Source: a virus
IMG/VR virus record: IMGVR_UViG_3300047094_002021
Span: 1 to 64,000 of that record
Direction: 5' to 3' (one strand)
DNA length: 64,000 bases
In this document: positions 62,770 through 64,000 of the stretch, piece by piece
Numbering within the stretch: the stretch's first letter is position 1
Layout: every line of letters starts with the position of its first letter
Notes under the pieces: model-generated
What the model saw: the letters and a program-made list of their open reading frames with translations, nothing else
What the model was told of the DNA's origin: nothing
Databases searched by the model: none
Program-made: the position numbers and the translations under genes

Positions 62770-64000
62770 TATCTAACACCGGCATTAATATCAATTTGCT
62801 CCGATCCAAAAGGATTCATAACTGGGATAACAGACCCTGATACTCCCATGCCACTCATGAGTGATCTCAATCTTGATGCGGTGTCCGTTTGAGATCCAGA
62901 TCCACCACCAAATCTAGGATAGCTAGGATTAGATAAACTAGCTTCCTGTAGCTGTTGAGGATAGTAACCCATCTGCGACATTTCTAGACCCATGCTTTGA
63001 CCAATTTTTATTTTAACTTGATCCATACTAGTGTTTGGGTGCCAACCCTCCCAGCTTTCATCTGGTAGTTCGTGTCTAGCAAAGTAGTCAGTTAACTCTG
63101 GCCTCTTCTCTACATCCATACCCCAGGCTGCTTCATATATTCTTCTTTCAAGCCTTCCTGCTGTATCTAATATTCTTTTTCTTTCCTCTACGGGAGCATT
63201 AATCATGGCTTTAAAATGTTCTCTTTTTCTTTTGGGTATAGATAGAGAAAGCGATTCTACATCAGTTCCATATTTTCCTGAATTTATATCTTCTATTGGA
63301 GCGCCGTACATTGTTCTCTTAGCCGCCGATTCATACTGGAAAGCTGCTCCCTTATCTCCAGCCATGTTAGCCATCTTAGCTAATCTAGTATTTTTAGTAT
63401 AATTTAAAATGTCTGCATATTCTTCTAACGCAAGTTCTTTCTTTCTCGTTCTTGGTATAAACTTTTCTCCAGTAATGGCCTCATTGGCCGAATGCAATGA
63501 TGAGACGGTAAGCCCTGTTATTGCTCCTAATGTGGACATCACCAATTTACCCTTAGAGGTTTCTCCGAAAAATGAACCAGCTACTGCTAATGCAGCTGTT
63601 GCAGATATAGGATCTCTATTGCCAGCCTTATTTATCATTGGGGCTATGAAACTTTCAAAAGGTCTTTGCCATTCTGGGAAGGTTGCCCCGTATACGTTAT
63701 TTCTTTCCCAATCCTCAGTTGCAGTTTGTTTGTTTACAAACTTCTTATTAATAAAAGTGTCTTTATGGGCCAGCATTTCGCCCATTCTGCCAAGAGCATG
63801 TACATTTGGATTAACGCCCATTTGCTCTGGAGTACTATTCTTGTATTTATATTCAGTAAATTCTTTTTTCTGTTGTAATGACGCTGATCGTTCTCTGAGT
63901 TCTTGAACTTTTAATTTATCTGCGGGGCCGTTCACCATCGAGTCTATGGTTTTATCTAGCGATCTGAATTGCTTTGAATACGGGGCAACATCGCCAAGTA
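62769..64000 (-). CDS. Tail protein, N-terminus beyond the right window edge
   Basis: The ATG at 63938 looks like a start, but the frame stays open to the edge (…DVAPYSKQFRSLDKTIDS leads into it), so the gene is probably longer and the visible part, about 410 residues, is its C-terminal region. It has a hydrophobic patch AATAALAVAGSFF / STLGAITGLTV and a basic helical stretch. It could be the C-terminal end of a tape-measure-like protein or a partner of the next one. Ends TAATG into the 1617-residue gene. Confidence 0.55.
   Translation of the reverse strand, partial: LGDVAPYSKQFRSLDKTIDSMVNGPADKLKVQELRERSASLQQKKEFTEYKYKNSTPEQMGVNPNVHALGRMGEMLAHKDTFINKKFVNKQTATEDWERNNVYGATFPEWQRPFESFIAPMINKAGNRDPISATAALAVAGSFFGETSKGKLVMSTLGAITGLTVSSLHSANEAITGEKFIPRTRKKELALEEYADILNYTKNTRLAKMANMAGDKGAAFQYESAAKRTMYGAPIEDINSGKYGTDVESLSLSIPKRKREHFKAMINAPVEERKRILDTAGRLERRIYEAAWGMDVEKRPELTDYFARHELPDESWEGWHPNTSMDQVKIKIGQSMGLEMSQMGYYPQQLQEASLSNPSYPRFGGGSGSQTDTASRLRSLMSGMGVSGSVIPVMNPFGSEQIDINAGVR

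Noticed and set aside
1-64000. tRNA or rRNA genes
   Set aside because: None of the gaps between genes is long enough and structured enough to suggest one; I saw no cloverleaf-like sequence, but I could not run a covariance search.

Overview
This AT-rich window reads as part of the genome of a large tailed bacteriophage with a contractile-type tail (myovirus). Every gene but one lies on the minus strand, packed end to end with 1-30 base overlaps or few-base gaps, and no stretch over 300 bases lacks a gene. The host is not stated by the sequence. A MSMEG_6728-type pyrimidine-dimer glycosylase, a ThyX, a monomeric B12-type ribonucleotide reductase and a holin-adjacent small membrane protein of an actinophage-like type make an actinobacterial host plausible; this is inference.

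Read in the direction of transcription (right to left), the right two thirds (64000 down to about 20400) is the tail and lysis module: a protein cut by the right edge, a 1617-aa tape-measure-scale protein, a small basic protein, a giant 3754-aa hub-like protein carrying an embedded staphylococcal-nuclease-like domain, a two-enzyme tail lysin (M15-like peptidase plus lysozyme-like), a gpV/gp5-like spike protein, a gp25-like wedge protein, a baseplate J (gp6-like) protein, a series of very large wedge/fibre proteins (1534, 1049, 924, 867, 914, 714, 131 and 417 aa), a 210-aa protein, a membrane protein and an r1t-like holin. An intrinsic terminator then separates this module from the next.

The left third (20270 down to 1) is the DNA metabolism module: ribonucleotide reductase, ThyX, dCMP deaminase, a deoxyribosyltransferase-like protein, three glycosyltransferases, a free-standing thermonuclease, a DNA repair glycosylase, a DnaB-type helicase, two Cas4/RecB-like proteins, an HD hydrolase, an archaeo-eukaryotic-type primase, a DnaE-type polymerase flanked by small Cys-rich proteins, a PD-(D/E)XK endonuclease and a phage sigma factor cut by the left edge. 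One 58-aa gene at 1437-1613 is on the plus strand with its own candidate promoter and a clear terminator.

The most striking observation is in the ribonucleotide reductase. Its frame ends at a TAA (17737-17739), yet the same frame stays open for 38 more codons and encodes the family's redox-active C-terminal tail, ending in CEGGACPIK, before a TGA five bases upstream of the next gene's ATG. The enzyme core and its essential tail are thus separated by one in-frame stop codon. Other points of interest are an unusual ThyX signature, a nuclease domain inside a virion protein, a Cas4-like pair with one altered active site, and a promoter-plus-terminator unit at 20318-20392.
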